Below, in pieces: positions 35,257 through 47,914 of a stretch of 64,000 nucleotides of DNA. Position 1 is the stretch's first letter. Every line of letters starts with the position of its first letter. Position numbers and translations under genes: made by a program. The notes below the pieces were generated by a model, which was not told the origin of the DNA, did no database searches, and saw only the letters and a list, made by a program, of their open reading frames with translations. Source of the DNA: Dactylellina haptotyla (lineage: Eukaryota > Ascomycota > Orbiliomycetes > Orbiliales > Orbiliaceae); assembly GCA_031310005.1 (NCBI GenBank), contig CM062386.1:372001-436000 (forward strand). The letters are read 5' to 3'.

Positions 35257-37211
35257 ATTGTTGGGGGAAAGGATTCGGGTAAGGATCTGTGAGATTTTAG
35301 GATATTGGGGGATTAAGATCGACTTTGCAGAATGTTCAGTTTTGGAAATTTTTACGATGGGGTTTTGAGGGGTTTCTTTACATCCGATCAAACGGCGTCC
35401 AGTTTGCACTTGCATCTTGTTGTTCATAGAATTTGTATTGTAAATTATGGGGAGTTCATCATGTTCATCTTTTATCAATGTCATCAGTTTTTGCTCTCTC
35501 TGTCACAACTAAAAGGAAAATGGACTACTTTCCAATCTAATCACATTTCCAGTAACAACTTCTTCAAGATATATTCGAATCATCGTATTCACATTTTTTT
35601 CGTCCAAGGACCATCCAAACTTGCGCCTCAATATCCGAGGATCCCTGTCCGCCAAGTCTTTTCATTGCAAGTCAAATTACAGGCTCTAGCCCAAGAAGGG
35701 AGGTTTAATTCATTTATTGAGATACTCGATCTTCGATTATCTAATCTATCTAATTAGCCTTCCTTATTACGCGTGTCTCATTGCCAATCGTGATAGGTTA
35801 TGTTATCGCTGTGCTGGCCAATCGCCAGGGTAGATAAAAATATAAACAACACGTTCTCTTGAAATTTTTTGTTGGACATGCTTCCTTCTGGTTTCGGCAA
35901 TTTACGAGCCACGCTAAGATTCGTGGTCTCGTATTTCTTTGTTATCACAAGTCCCTGGTTTGATGCTTGAATCTCTCGGCCGTTCTGTTGGCGATCATTT
36001 ATGCATGATTGAAGCTTTTCTTAAGAAAACCTCCTCTTATAGATTTTCTTGTCTCGTAAACCATATGCCGTCCCATTTAGCGGCTAGGCATCTGGGGTAA
36101 TTTGTAGTTCCTTTGGCCCGCTTCTCACGACAAAAATGTCGCCGGGTGCCGGCTCCTACCCAGCGCAGATGTGTTTGCATATACACATGTGATATTGACG
36201 AACTAGGTTTGTCGTAACGAGACAATTCCCTGTTGGAAACATTGAAGATGGTTTAAATTTGAATTGCCGTCTTAAGGTAGCCAGCCTTAAGCCGAATTCT
36301 CGCGAGGTAACCGTTGCAACGAATCTGGATTTTGATTAAGCAGATGTGAGCCGATCGTGGAAAAACTTGGAACCCCTGCCAACCTTACCAATCTTCGGAT
36401 TGTGACCAGCGAGGAGCAAAACATTTAAAACAACACACTGAGTTTTCAACCTCGAGATGCATCTGATGCCCATGATGCATGAGATAGTTATGAGTACAAA
36501 TCGTGATTTTTAGCGAGATTAGCGGGGTTTTAAAAGTTATTTCAAATCCTGTGAACTCTTCTAAATATGCTAGAGCAATACGAATCAATATTCGCTTTGC
36601 TCGGACCCGATATCCGATTGCATTCGGACTGGTCTCGATACTAATTTGGACCCAACGTACAAATATGCTAAATTAGAGGACTTGTGCAAGGTAATCCGAC
36701 TAGACTTTTAGCACAATTCGTAAGGAGGAAGCCGGGCATCTTTGTGTACACATTGATATCATACACAAACTTTGAAAAGTGTCAAAATATCTTCCGCATA
36801 CACTTTTAATACTGGCTATCAAGTGTAAATTTCTTCTCGTGCATAGACTTTCTTGTTGCATCGCCAAGATGGAAAACATAGCATGGGTCGTATGTGTTGA
36901 TGAGTTATTAGCGCACAAGATCTGTGGATTTCTACAGAATTATAGCCGTTAATTTTTTTGGGATACTTTTACGAAACTGGAAATAAATATAGTAGTGATT
37001 TATATAAAAATGAGAATAATTGTACAAATTTCTTTTCTTTCCTGAAAAACCAAAACTCGCTGATGGTAGTCGAAAAAATCTAATGATAAAACCTAGCGCC
37101 GATGAACCTCCAGTAGCCTCTAACTAGCCAAAAAAAAATGTCGCTGTGATCAAAAAAAAAACATGTATATTCAAACAACCCGCCAAAAATACAAAAAGTG
37201 GAACCTCTAGC
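35257..37211. other. Gene-free stretch of about 2 kb
   Basis: AT-rich with many stops. The longest frame (35332-35757 +) has no domain-like sequence, no signal peptide and a composition like the surrounding DNA. I see no RNA gene. Confidence 0.5.
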
Positions 37212-38284
37212 TCAATCCGAATCCAAATTATTTTGCCGGGTTTCATACAAGTCTGCTTCTAAATTATCGCAAGCCTTACGAATTGCGTTGGATGTTGATT
37301 TAACCTGTCGAATTTTCATTAGCTTCAATGCCCGTGGGAAAATGCCGCACCAGTAGACGAGACAACTTACATTTTCATCCATAAACAGGTCGTAATGATT
37401 CCCGGGTACTAAAAGAACTTCCGATACCAGCTGTTCTTCAGCTTTCTCCCAGCCAAGTGCTGTGAAATCGCGGAAATAGTCGACCCGAGCACTATTTACG
37501 ATCGAAGAGCTGGCTTCTGTTTGGTTGAGAGTTGGTGCGTAACCCTGGGCCTTCAACAACACAACATGCGGTAGAAATCTTGGATCCGAAGCAGAATCCA
37601 ACAGAGTGTAGTCTTGCTCATCTTCATAGCTCCAATCAGAAACGTTCAGCGGCGGTTGGTATCTGTCCAACATGCCCACAGCTACTTTCATGTTCTGTTG
37701 AACTAATTTCTTTATTTCTAAACGGCAATTTTCGTGGAAACGTAGTTGCGGTTCAGAAGCCGGAACTGACGATGGGACTGGACATGGGGTGTCAATCATT
37801 ACAGTCCCAGCTATTGGCCCATAAGGGTAAGTCCCAATGATTCTTGTGATTTCCAAGGCGATCAAGCCCCCAAGAGACCAGCCTATCGATAAGAGCCCGG
37901 AGTTAGCGGCTTTGTATTTCTCCATCTGAGATAAGCAGCCACAAGATTGAAATAGACACATTGGAAATTAAGAAATACATAGAACAAAAGATGTGGTGAT
38001 AGCTTACCTCCAATGATGAATGGGCCGTCAATACCAGCAAGCTCTATCAGCTGTGTATAGATTCTCGCCATTTCCACAATGCCACCCTTGAACGAACGGC
38101 ATGTGTAGAACCTTGGATTGTGTATGCCATAGACGGGTCGGTCGAGATTTCTCAAGCCATAGTAGGAATAAGTTGTTCCGCCGCCATCGTGGATGAGGAC
38201 CAGTGGTATTCCATTCCCGTAAGGTTGTATAACACTGGGATTCCGTTCGAAGAAGGAAGTTTGTGAATGTTCGTTGGCCGACAT
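37212..38284 (-). CDS. Free-standing thioesterase-like alpha/beta hydrolase
   Basis: Exons 38284-38008, 37882-37371 and 37304-37212 give 293 residues. [18 protein letters not shown] is the oxyanion-hole strand and loop, and [18 protein letters not shown] carries the nucleophile elbow (GxSxG, Ser95), completed exactly by the first intron. GNHYDLF near the end supplies the catalytic His255. This is the pattern of thioesterase domains attached to or working with PKS/NRPS enzymes. The second intron (66 nt, no stop, in frame) has a GTAAGT donor and a GCTAATG branch site; removing it joins DEN to VKST. In this context it may hydrolyse stalled or finished acyl/aminoacyl thioesters of the PKS-NRPS, or act on the released product. 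There is no signal peptide, so it is cytosolic. Confidence 0.85.
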
Positions 38285-39467
38285 TTATCCGACGGGAGTA
38301 AGTAGACAATAGAATATGAGGCAAATAAATTCATATAGTGATGATCTCGAGACTTTCGGCTGTAGGACTACTTAATTGATGCAAAGAAGGTTGATGATTA
38401 TTTACCATGGAGACATCATTCTCATAGGCGATATAGATATACTTAATTGACGAATTGGGCACACGCACTCAGAGTGACCTCATCACGTTATGGCCTACTA
38501 ATACACATATATTCAGTTTATTTTTATTTTTTTTCGCAAATTTTCTTGCATGTTAAACAGTAGGCTAACCAGTCGGCGTTTGACTACGGACAAATCGAAA
38601 ACCTCTAGATACGAGCAAGCGACGCGAAGAGCGATCATATTGTAGCTAATTGCGTTGGCCGTTGCATGCGGTCGACGGTCGGTCTAGTTTACATGCATAA
38701 GCTGTCGGCTTGTCCCGCAAGTACCCACGGCCAAGACATGTATCATTTCGGCGAAGACGTGCTCAGCCAGAAGCTTCACCGTCTCAGAGGGCTGAAGGCT
38801 GAAACCTAAGATTTCTCTCCTTCCCGTAGGGCTCGTGGAACATCTTCTAGCTGCTGTCAAGGGCGGTGAACCTCGTATTGGCTGCACGCTAACAATCAGA
38901 AAGGTAATTGCCTAATTCGAGATCTGTCATATCCAAATTCGGGCATCCTCATCCCACACAGGTCGGCGTGTTGCGTGCCCGAGTCCTCTCAGTTTGTTAC
39001 CATTCATGGACCCGACAGCGGGGATGGATCTTACAGGGGTGGACACTAAGCGAGGCCGACGGTGTTCAGAGGGCGGCCATGGAGTTTCGATGGCCGCTCT
39101 CGTCGCCCGTCTTATGTTCCTGAGATAGGACGGCCATACAAAAAGGCGCGCGGTCAACTTCAAAATACCTGACAATTTTTCTCCGATGCACTGAGATTAT
39201 GCCGACTCTCTTTGTCATCAGAAACTTCTATACCCGAAAAGCCCGAACTTTGAGGAGACCGCCAGCGTTCAAGATGGAGGATATAACAAGACCACAACTT
39301 CGTCGTTTGAGTTCGAATTACTACTATCATTCAATACAAATACACAGCAGCAATACATAGTACAACAAAAAGAACATTTGCAACATAATACAAGCATAAT
39401 AATTGTATGCAATTGGCACTTTTAAATTGCACGAATTAGGGATAGCCAATTTTCAACCTTAGCGAAA
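38285..39467. promoter_or_regulatory. Divergent promoter of thioesterase and second MFS gene
   Basis: 1183 bp between outward-facing starts of two likely pathway genes. No gene is seen. The exact TCGAATGCATTC motif of the PKS-NRPS promoter is absent; only a TTCGAAT half is seen near 39311. Confidence 0.45.
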
Positions 39468-41381
39468 ATGTCTACCTTACACGACGAAAAACGGCCTGCA
39501 TCGGCAAATGGCTCATCGGATTTAGAAGCACAGAAGCCTGCTAGCATCGAGACGAGTAACGAGAGTGGGACCGATGAGTCAGCAGCCGACAAGCCAGAGG
39601 CTCCTGGTGCAAAGGCTGGCTTGACCCTAACCCAATTCTGGATTGTCATGGTTGGGTAAGTTTGAAAATATTCCGGAGAAAAGAAATATCTACGCGAGAT
39701 CTCGAGCGGAGCATAACACTAATTAATTACTTCCACTCTAATAGTTTGAACATTGGCATGCTTCTTACTGCTCTTGACTTCAACATCGTCGCCCCCGCTG
39801 CACCAATCATCTCTTCTCAGTTTAACGAATTCTCCAACTCAGCATGGCTCGGATCCGGCTTTTTGATCTCTTTCGCTCTCGTACTTCCAATCTATACCAA
39901 ACTCGGTGACATCTTCGGACGCAGAGATCTTTTCATCTTCGGAACTGTTGTATTCATTATCGGAAGTGCTTTGTGCGGTGCCGCTAAGTCCATGAGCATG
40001 CTCATCTGGTCTAGAGTGGTACAAGGAGCAGGCGCAGGCGGTATCTATGGTCTTGTTAACGTAAGATATCACCTATAACAATTTTACAGGAAAATAATTC
40101 AGACAAATGGCTAACTTTATATATTTTTAGGTCATCATCACAGACCTTGTCCCTCTGAGAGATGCTGGAAAGTACCTTGCTACCACCGCTTTAGTTTGGG
40201 CACTTGCAGATGTTGCTGGACCAGTGTGTATCCTCTTATCCCGTGTGCCTTATCTTAAGATTCTAACATTTCATATTAGTTACTGGGTGGTATCTTCTCT
40301 CAATACGTGTCTTGGAGATGGTGTTTCTACATCAATCTTTGCATTTCCCCACTCAGCTTGATCGTCACCGTTATCTATCTCCGAATCCCCGCACCAAAAG
40401 TCGCCCTTGCTGAGAAATTGAAGAATCTCGACTACGTCGGAATGCTCACCATGCCTGGCGCCACTGTTTGTCTTTTGCTCGCTCTGCAATGGGGTGGAAA
40501 CACATTCCCGTGGTCTGACAGCCGAGTTATCGGATGCTTTGTCGGTTCCGCTGCTCTCTTCGCCATTTTCCTCGTCAACGTCTTCAAGTTCGCCAAGGAC
40601 CCACTTATTCCAGCTTACTTCTTCAAAAACCGAACCATCCTCGCTGTCGCTGGTGCCGAGTTTGCCTTCGGTGCCAACTTGGTCGGCATGATGTACTACG
40701 TTCCGCAATTCTTCCAGATTGTTTTCGGCGACAACGCTATCATCTCCGGTGTCGGTTTGATTCCAATGATGGTTGGATTGTTGTTTGGTAATCCCATCGC
40801 CGCTCAAGTCACCAGCAAGAAGGGATTGAGCAAGATCAATGCTATTTGGGGCGGTTTGATTATGATTCTTATGACGGGATTGGTCACTCGATGGAACACT
40901 CATACTTCAAGAGCTGAAGCCGTTGTGTTGCTCTTCTTCTTGGGTCTCGGACAGGGTGCTGTTTTCTCCGGATTACTTCTCACCGCTCAGGTCGCTGTAC
41001 CACCACAAGAGTAAGTTTCATATCGCTTTCTATATACATCTAGAGATTTTTGCTAATTATCATCATAGAATTGGTGTCGCCACTGGCCTCGTCATCTTCG
41101 CACAGACTGTCGGTGATATTTTCGGTGTCGCCGTCTTCGGTACCCTCTACATCAATAAGCTCCACCCAGCACTTATGAGCATTCCGGGATTGACTCCTGA
41201 AAATATTGTCAGCATCTCTCGCGATATCCATTTCATCAGAAAGGATTTCACCGGGTTGACCCAGGAACTTATTATCGGCGCTCACGCAAATGCCATGCAA
41301 TACGGTTGGTGGCTCATGTTTGCCTTTGCCGCTGCGACTGTCGCTTTCTCCCTCCTCGCCAAACAGGGCAAGTTCGCATAA
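39468..41381 (+). CDS. MFS drug:H+ antiporter, 14-TM (DHA2) type
   Basis: Exons 39468-39655, 39745-40060, 40131-40223, 40280-41010 and 41069-41381 give 546 residues. A hydrophilic Glu/Ser-rich N-terminus of about 50 residues leads to TM1 (LTLTQFWIVMVGLNIGMLLTALDFNIVAPAAP, with the D-x-x-I-V-x-x-A-x-P signature of DHA2 proteins). Motif A is KLGDIFGRRDLFIFG. RVVQGAGAGGIYGLVNVIITDLVPLRD and [22 protein letters not shown] are the DHA2 TM4-TM6 signatures. This subfamily exports mycotoxins and drugs in many fungal clusters. Every intron restores a conserved motif. It is likely the main exporter of the PKS-NRPS product, although a general drug-resistance role is possible. Confidence 0.9.
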
Positions 41382-42165
41382 AACGCTTACTTTTCACAAT
41401 CCGAGTCGGCGCTCTACAAACACACTGCCATAAAAACTTCGATGATACCACCATAAAATGTAAATTTACTTGATTCTCTTTAACGTTTAATATGTTCACC
41501 TTAATGCGTTCGATTTTTCAATGTTTTTGCATGTATTTTATGATAGAATTCAGCATAGAGATAAAGGTTCACCTACAAAATACCATATTATGATATCAGC
41601 TCCAACAGAGATCTCCTATAACCCAGAAAGAACATCAAAATTCTCACCGACATCTTAAAGAATACAAACTTCTGAATGGACAATATAACCAGGTATCATC
41701 TAGCCGATATTCAGGTGAACCTCAAGCGTACCTGGCTATGTTCTTAGATACCAAGTTATCTCACCTGGTAACGACCCTGCAAGTTCGCCAACAAGCGCGG
41801 GACTGGATCGCTGGCGCCTAGATAAAGCTCGTACGATCATCGTCGTCTGATCTAAAAAACGTGCGCGCAGGGCGCCCCCTTACCAAATTACTATCCCCGG
41901 AACTTACCCTTGCAAAAATTTTGGTGCAGATGTGCATATAAGGCTGAGAGACGGTACCAGGTTACATAGTAAAACTATCAAAGGGGTTGTTGGGACCCTT
42001 GAATTTCTGCCTGACAGGGATCTGAAGTTAAATATTTTTTTAAAAAAGGTAGTAGGGAGTAATATACAGAAGCTAAGGCGCAACTTTCGCTTACTAAGTT
42101 GTAATTGAATTGAGAAGGGTTTGGAGATCGCGAAGCCTGTTCCGTCCCGAGGAGGACCGGAGGAG
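41382..42165. other. Gene-free stretch at the cluster's right border
   Basis: Convergent 3' flanks of the MFS gene and an F-box gene; no coding signal seen. It is the natural right boundary of the metabolite cluster. Confidence 0.5.
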
Positions 42166-43621
42166 CTACAAATCAGGATGAACTATTCCGAAATTATCTA
42201 AAGACAGTTCATCAACTTGGATGTAACGACTTATTCTCCTTAATAGTGACGAGTCATCGCTTTCGTAGCTAATAGCTTTTTTCAAAGCGTGGACATCTAG
42301 AAAATCACCCTTCTGTTGCCATAATTCCGGCTCAGTGAGTTGAATTTGTGCTGGACTTTCATCATTATCGCCTCCGACACGAATGAGTCTGAATATTGCC
42401 GTTTGTGATAGAGTCCCATCTTGATTCATATACTTTACCCCAACTTCATTTAGGGTGAGAGGGGAGTCCGCGAAAAACCCTACTGCATGCTCAGCTTCCT
42501 CTGACATGGTTTCGCGTTGGAGATCGCCCCATTCTACATAAGGGAACGCTATATGAAGCTTTCCGAGATGCTTGAGATGAAATAACTGAGCATAAAGATG
42601 CTACAAGAGATTAGACGAGATTAGTTAGAGTTTCGGCTGACGGGTATTGGAACAGCAATCGTGAGTATTATATACTTACGAGAGGGGTGGTAGGTCCAAA
42701 ATCGAGTTCTAGCTCCACTAGGTTGGGCCATCTTTTCCAAATCCGACGGCATAGACGCCTGACATGAACCCTCGTTTTATCTTCCAAGACCAGGCGTTTA
42801 GTAGTTGTAGAACCAATCGGAGGTAGATAATTCCCGCCCCAGTCGTCCTCGAAACCCACTTCGAGGTTCCAACGACAGCTAAACTCGATGGTTTCAAGAT
42901 CTCGAAGGTATCTGGCTAGCAAAAAGCTCACTGCTCTCATTACCGTCCTTGGGGAAGGGCCTGTGATCCAGATTTTCAGATTCTTGAAATTCTCGTAGAC
43001 CGGATAATCATCTTGAGCCTCCTCGTTCTCTTCAAAATAATCGCGAAGATGAGTCCGCAGGTCATCAAGCATAATTTCTACTGCCTTCTTGTTGCGTTGG
43101 AACGTATAAAACTCTAGAAAGAGTGTTGAAATTTTGTACATGAGTTCTTTCAGAATGAAGTTGAGAACCGCGTAGCTAGGGCAGTCTGAAGAATAAGCCT
43201 CCTCGGCTGAAATGACATGGACTTCCTCCAGATGTTGGAATTTCCGGAGGTGTGCCACAACAACTGCTTCCGCATTTTCTGTTTCGGTCCAGAACTCTGG
43301 GGAATGGAAACCAACAGGTAGGTCAATGGCTCTGGAGGCGGCATATTTTAGTCAGCTTGGCGAAATCAGTACAAGCGGAACATTAAAATTGTTGGATTTT
43401 TCGTACCGCACACAATCGTAAACGTTGTGTTTCTCGTGCCTATCCAAAGCACCTGTCTTTATCGCGACAATGAGATCAATACGCTTGTAGAGAATTTGTA
43501 CGGACAGCTCGTAGCTGGTCTTCGAAGTTTGCGCAAAATGATAAACATCATCTCTATCGCCGTATCCAAGGACCTCGAGAATAAGCTCCGTTGGGAGTGG
43601 AATTGTTGTATTTGTACTCAT
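42166..43621 (-). CDS. F-box protein
   Basis: Exons 43621-43407, 43331-42680 and 42600-42166 give 433 residues. The F-box is right at the N-terminus (PLPTELILEVLGYGDRDDVY, then HFAQTSKTSYELSVQILYKRI). The body is rich in Leu, Arg and Glu with leucine-rich-repeat-like stretches (FKNLKIWITG, RDLETIEFSC, WPNLVELELDF), as in F-box/LRR proteins. Expected to be the substrate receptor of an SCF ubiquitin ligase. It faces away from another F-box gene with 498 bp between the starts. Confidence 0.78.
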
Positions 43622-44119
43622 TATCGGTTAATAATCGCTGTTGGTACCCAAATTAACACTGGTGCGGACCAATCTGACTACACCGTTTCCTTTGCATGTG
43701 TGAGAATCGTTGCTTGGCTGGGTCTTGTGCCAACATTCGCAAACAGTCGGCATGCAACTGAGGATGACGCAGCTGACACGGAGATCGTTGTTGTCCGTGA
43801 AGATAGGAAAAACAGGGTTCAGATACCCCACAGTTCGCTCCTCAGTTATCGGGGCACACGAGATAAATACCGTAGTCCCCGATAGATTTGATGAGATTAG
43901 CAGATTTAGAGCCCTCTTAATGTCCACGTATCCTAATAATCCGACAGTCCGCACTCTTGGAGTCCCAATCCTGGTGAACATCACGCTCAAAAGAGGTAAA
44001 TAATCCCGGGCAGAAGTGACAGGGGTACTTGGACAACACACAAAATACCACAACCTCAAAAGCGTTGCTGAAACGTATTTTCGAAGAGGGGTTTCAAACC
44101 CCTTTGACATTCAGCGAAA
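43622..44119. promoter_or_regulatory. Shared promoter of two divergent F-box genes
   Basis: 498 bp between the start codons. Both strands carry open frames here (43628-44110 - and 43710-44003 +) with no domain-like sequence, so I take it as non-coding. Confidence 0.4.
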
Positions 44120-45825
44120 ATGTCGATTCTTTCAGCAGACTCGCAAGCTCAAAGCAATCAAACAAGTATGGAGAACATTGAGATTTTGGAGGCTCCCAAG
44201 CACGGGGCCTCCTCACTCGATGACTCGACTGAGTCGGAGCTGGATGCTCCCATATTCCTATCTACAACCCTCGAGGCCCGGCCGGAGTCGACTTCAATAT
44301 TCTCGGAGTATAAATCCACGATGGACTATATACTAAGGTTCATGCCGGGTGCGAAACAGCCAGCAGCCCCGCAGAGACCCGAACTGCGAGATCTCAGTGG
44401 CCTTTCCCGGCTTCTCGATATGAATGTCAAAATTGATTCTGGGAATACTAGCACATTCACTAGCCGGCTGATCACGGGTGCACCTATTCGCAAATGGTGG
44501 AGAGATGCTATTGCTCGATTTGGCCCGCGAAATGGCGTCGATAATCCCGGCGTGCGTCCGAATCAGATACATCGCGGACACGGATCAACGCATGCAACGT
44601 TGTTCGACCTGCCGAATGAAATGATCACAAATATCCTCGACCAATCTCTTCTCACGGATCTTGACAGGATCAGGTTTGGAAGTGCATGCGCGCTTCTCAT
44701 GAGAAATGCTATTCCAGTGCTGTACAAGTACGCTTTGGTGCGTTATCCGATTAAGAACCGGGATATGTACCACAATTTAAAACTGGTGGCACATCTAGTT
44801 CAGTAAGTTGCTGCACCCGCACGAAGAGCATTAGCATCTATACACCAAGAGCCTTCACTAAGAAATACCTTAAAGGGAACTGATAATACACATGCCGGCA
44901 GACCAAGAGCCCGTTCTTGAAGAAAGAGATTATATCCCGCCTTATGAGATCCTCAACAAAATGACTGGACTCAAATCTGTAACCATCTATTTTGATGCTA
45001 AAATTTCCCCGCATGAAGTCACATGTCTTCTCAGATATCTTCTCAAGAGTAAAGAACGATTGACGCGAATAACACTCGACATCATCGAGCTCCGTAGCCC
45101 GCTGGCAGCTTACGAACCAAGAACAATATATGATGTTGACAAAGCGCTCAACGAGTTGACACCAACAGGATCCACCCTCCCCGGAGCCCAGCTCCAGAAT
45201 TTGAGTATGTGTGTAAAATCCAGCTTTAGTGTGATTTCAGCAGAGGGCCTTAGGCAATTGTTCACAGGACACTGCAATCGGCTAGAGTCGCTGCGTATGG
45301 TACCGCAAATCAGGCACTCCGAAGCTCTCGATCTGAGTATGTTTCGGTCACCTCGCATGAGTCGAATACATTGGATAGCGCGAGAAGGAACACCCAATAT
45401 TTTCGACCCACCGCTACAGGCTGTAACGACTCCGGATACGGTTCATTTCATCAAAATCAATGCGTTGCTAAGCCCTAGGTTTCTATTGGTAAGTCTACTT
45501 TAATCCTGAAAAACCGGTATTCATCTATGACAGGTGGGCTAACTTAGCGGTTCAGGACAATCTCTACCCAGCCCAACCTTTCCCATTCCCACAACTGCAG
45601 TTCTTGGATATAACAATGTATCAGCTCGCGGGACAGACGCAGGCATTCAGCAGCGACGATAGTCTTAAAGCAGAATTAAAAAGTGTTGCAGCAGCGATAT
45701 TCCGAGATGTTCCGAGTCTACATGGTATCAATGTTGTGGAAGAAAGGCATGGGATGTTTTTTGAGATGGCATTTAGGAGGGGAGCCGCCGGTGGAACGCC
45801 GGTATTTAGCAGCCAGATCTATTAA
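44120..45825 (+). CDS. F-box protein, second of a divergent pair
   Basis: Exons 44120-44802, 44876-45488 and 45556-45825 give 521 residues. A long, Ser/Glu-rich N-terminus (about 160 residues) comes before the F-box at about residues 161-200 (LFDLPNEMITNILDQSLLTD, then LDRIRFGSACALLMRNAIPVL). The rest has scattered LRR-like segments (LKSVTIYFDAK, GAQLQNLSMC, CNRLESLRMV, LQFLDITMYQL). Splice junctions rejoin VQELIIHMP and LLDNLYPAQPFPFPQLQFL in frame. It differs from its neighbour in having the F-box far from the N-terminus, so recent duplication is not evident. Confidence 0.75.
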
Positions 45826-46015
45826 ATTTAGTGAGGGAGAGTCGGCTAGTTAACGATTAAGGTTTGTGAAAAGTGTACGATATTGTAAGATAAAAGGCCG
45901 ATTATGTAATGTCATAGAGAATACAAAGAAATTTAATCCCAATTAAAATTAGGCAACCGTAGGACACGTAGTCAAAGTTCTAAAATCATTCGTAGAATCT
46001 ATCCCTCCAGAACCT

Positions 46016-47914
46016 CTAAATCAAACGTCGAGGATCAACAAGAAAGATATCCTCGAACAGATCAGGTTCGATATATCCAATTTCATCAACATGCTTAGCG
46101 CTCTCGCGAGCCCAATCTTCCAAATCCTCCCATTCCATTTCCAGCCATTTAGTATCAATCAAGTGCTTGATTTCATTTTCAAGCAGGAATGGCCATTTAG
46201 CGTTAAGTAGGCGGGTCTGAGTATTGTAAAAGTATGTAGTGATAATTTCATAGTCCTGTGCTCTATAGTTTACTGGAGAAGACTTATTGAGAGTATCTGA
46301 AGCTGCTTCCAAAGGGATGATATTTGTATCTTCAGGGACTGGGGTGAGAGTCTGCAATGACAAGGTTGGAGTTCTGGTGGGTTCATCTGGTTTCATAGAG
46401 CGAGGGACTGTTTCGTTGCTCAGGCTAAACCATTCTGGCACCCCATCCCTAGAAGAATTGCCCATCGTAGGAGAAGCAAGTGTTTCACCTGAAGGTGGTG
46501 AACCAGCGAATCTCTTGACGTACTCCATAAAATTCATTTCTTCGTCGCTGGAATCTTCTGGGTCTTGGTTTGACTTAGAATTAGGACCCCTTTCACGACC
46601 TCGCTTGTCGAAAGAGATTTCAATACTTCCAACTTTCGGGGTAGCCTCGACGCCGATGAGTCTCTTGAGGGTAGTTGCAGGAGCGGAGTCTCCCGTTGCT
46701 ATTGTGACGAGACTCTGGTACAGAGAAGATGCTACACCTTGCGCGAATCCGACGAGCGGCGAGGGCTTCCCTTGAACAATACTTTCTTGTTGGTCTCTGT
46801 CTCCAGATATTTCTCGCGATTCAGGGCTCTCAATCCGGACGTGCTTGCTTGTTTCACGAGTTTCCTTATTGGAATGATTATTAAGTTGAGCAGTTAAACT
46901 CAGAGAGGGAGCTTGTGATGATTGCTTCTGATGCTTGGCTGGAGATTTTAGTATCCCACCGATGACTGTTGGCGTCTTTTGCTGGCAATCTTCATTCAGA
47001 ACATATGGGTTGAGATTCGGACGAGAAGTCTGTCCACCGTCGGATGCCCTTCTCCTTCTAGTTCGCCCAGACCGGTGGTGCTGTTTGAGAGACCGACCCG
47101 GCGATCTTGACGATTTTCGGCTCGAAATTGAAGTTTGACTGCTGGATCTACCAGAGCGTTGCCCGCCGTTGTGTATATCTACAATTTTACCTTTTAGCCT
47201 TTGAAGTAAGAACCACGACTTATCACTGCACCTTGTTCGCAGGCCGGGTCGGGACGTCTTCGGGAATGATTCGTACGCGGGGAACGAAAGGTATTCGGAT
47301 TGTTGTTCAGAGCTGTCGTTTAAAAGCCCTTCAGATGTCACTGCTTCTTCTTCTCGCAACTCCCACAGACTAGTTGTGATACTCTGCACGGGCCGACTTT
47401 TCTTGATAGCGATGGAATTAGATGTGATGGACCACGCGGGCGAAAAGAGTTCTTGGGCGGTAGTGACTTGACTAGGGGTCTCAGAAACGGATATTGACGA
47501 TTTCTTGAAGCACTGAAGCTGTCGTTTCAATGCGATGCTCGCCTTTTGGTTTTCTTTCTGAATATCTAAGGGTGTATTGGGGTCCGTTCGCGCTATATGA
47601 TTATCATCTGCATGTGGAGGCGTTTGGATAACATTCTGTGGTGTGCCTGCGGAAGCTCGACGATAAGGACGAGCATTATCATCGAAGGTCTCTGCAGAAA
47701 GAATGCGCCTGCGAGTTAAGTTTCTTGGAGGTATTGGGAGGGTCGACGCTCTGGAGTTCTGCGGGCTAGCTGCGCTCTGGTTCTGCGAAGCTTTTGAGGA
47801 CATTACTCCATTAGTGCTATCGACGGTTTTTGCTCTCTTGCTTGTAAGGTTAGATTGGCTGTTAGCGTCCAAATCCTCTTTAAAGCTGTGATAGCTATGC
47901 GATAATTCAGCCAT
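46016..47914 (-). CDS. Low-complexity, probably nuclear protein of unknown function
   Basis: An intronless frame of 632 residues from ATG 47914 (MAELSHSYHSF). The frame is open 138 bp further up, but there it has no comparable start. Most of the protein is Ser/Thr/Pro/Arg-rich and probably disordered, with basic runs such as SGRTRRRRASDG and PPRNLTRRRIL that could be nuclear localisation signals. The C-terminal 80 residues look folded (YFYNTQTRLLNAKWPFLLENEIKHLIDTKWLEMEWEDLEDWA), rich in Trp, Leu and Glu. I do not recognise a family. Function is unknown. Confidence 0.65.
   Translation of the reverse strand: MAELSHSYHSFKEDLDANSQSNLTSKRAKTVDSTNGVMSSKASQNQSAASPQNSRASTLPIPPRNLTRRRILSAETFDDNARPYRRASAGTPQNVIQTPPHADDNHIARTDPNTPLDIQKENQKASIALKRQLQCFKKSSISVSETPSQVTTAQELFSPAWSITSNSIAIKKSRPVQSITTSLWELREEEAVTSEGLLNDSSEQQSEYLSFPAYESFPKTSRPGLRTRCSDKSWFLLQRLKGKIVDIHNGGQRSGRSSSQTSISSRKSSRSPGRSLKQHHRSGRTRRRRASDGGQTSRPNLNPYVLNEDCQQKTPTVIGGILKSPAKHQKQSSQAPSLSLTAQLNNHSNKETRETSKHVRIESPESREISGDRDQQESIVQGKPSPLVGFAQGVASSLYQSLVTIATGDSAPATTLKRLIGVEATPKVGSIEISFDKRGRERGPNSKSNQDPEDSSDEEMNFMEYVKRFAGSPPSGETLASPTMGNSSRDGVPEWFSLSNETVPRSMKPDEPTRTPTLSLQTLTPVPEDTNIIPLEAASDTLNKSSPVNYRAQDYEIITTYFYNTQTRLLNAKWPFLLENEIKHLIDTKWLEMEWEDLEDWARESAKHVDEIGYIEPDLFEDIFLVDPRRLI

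Noticed and set aside
35332-35757. 141-codon plus-strand frame
   Set aside because: No domain, signal peptide or helix pattern; composition matches the flanking non-coding DNA.
43628-44110. 160-codon minus-strand frame between the two F-box genes
   Set aside because: No domain-like sequence, and it occupies the shared promoter between two well-supported start codons.
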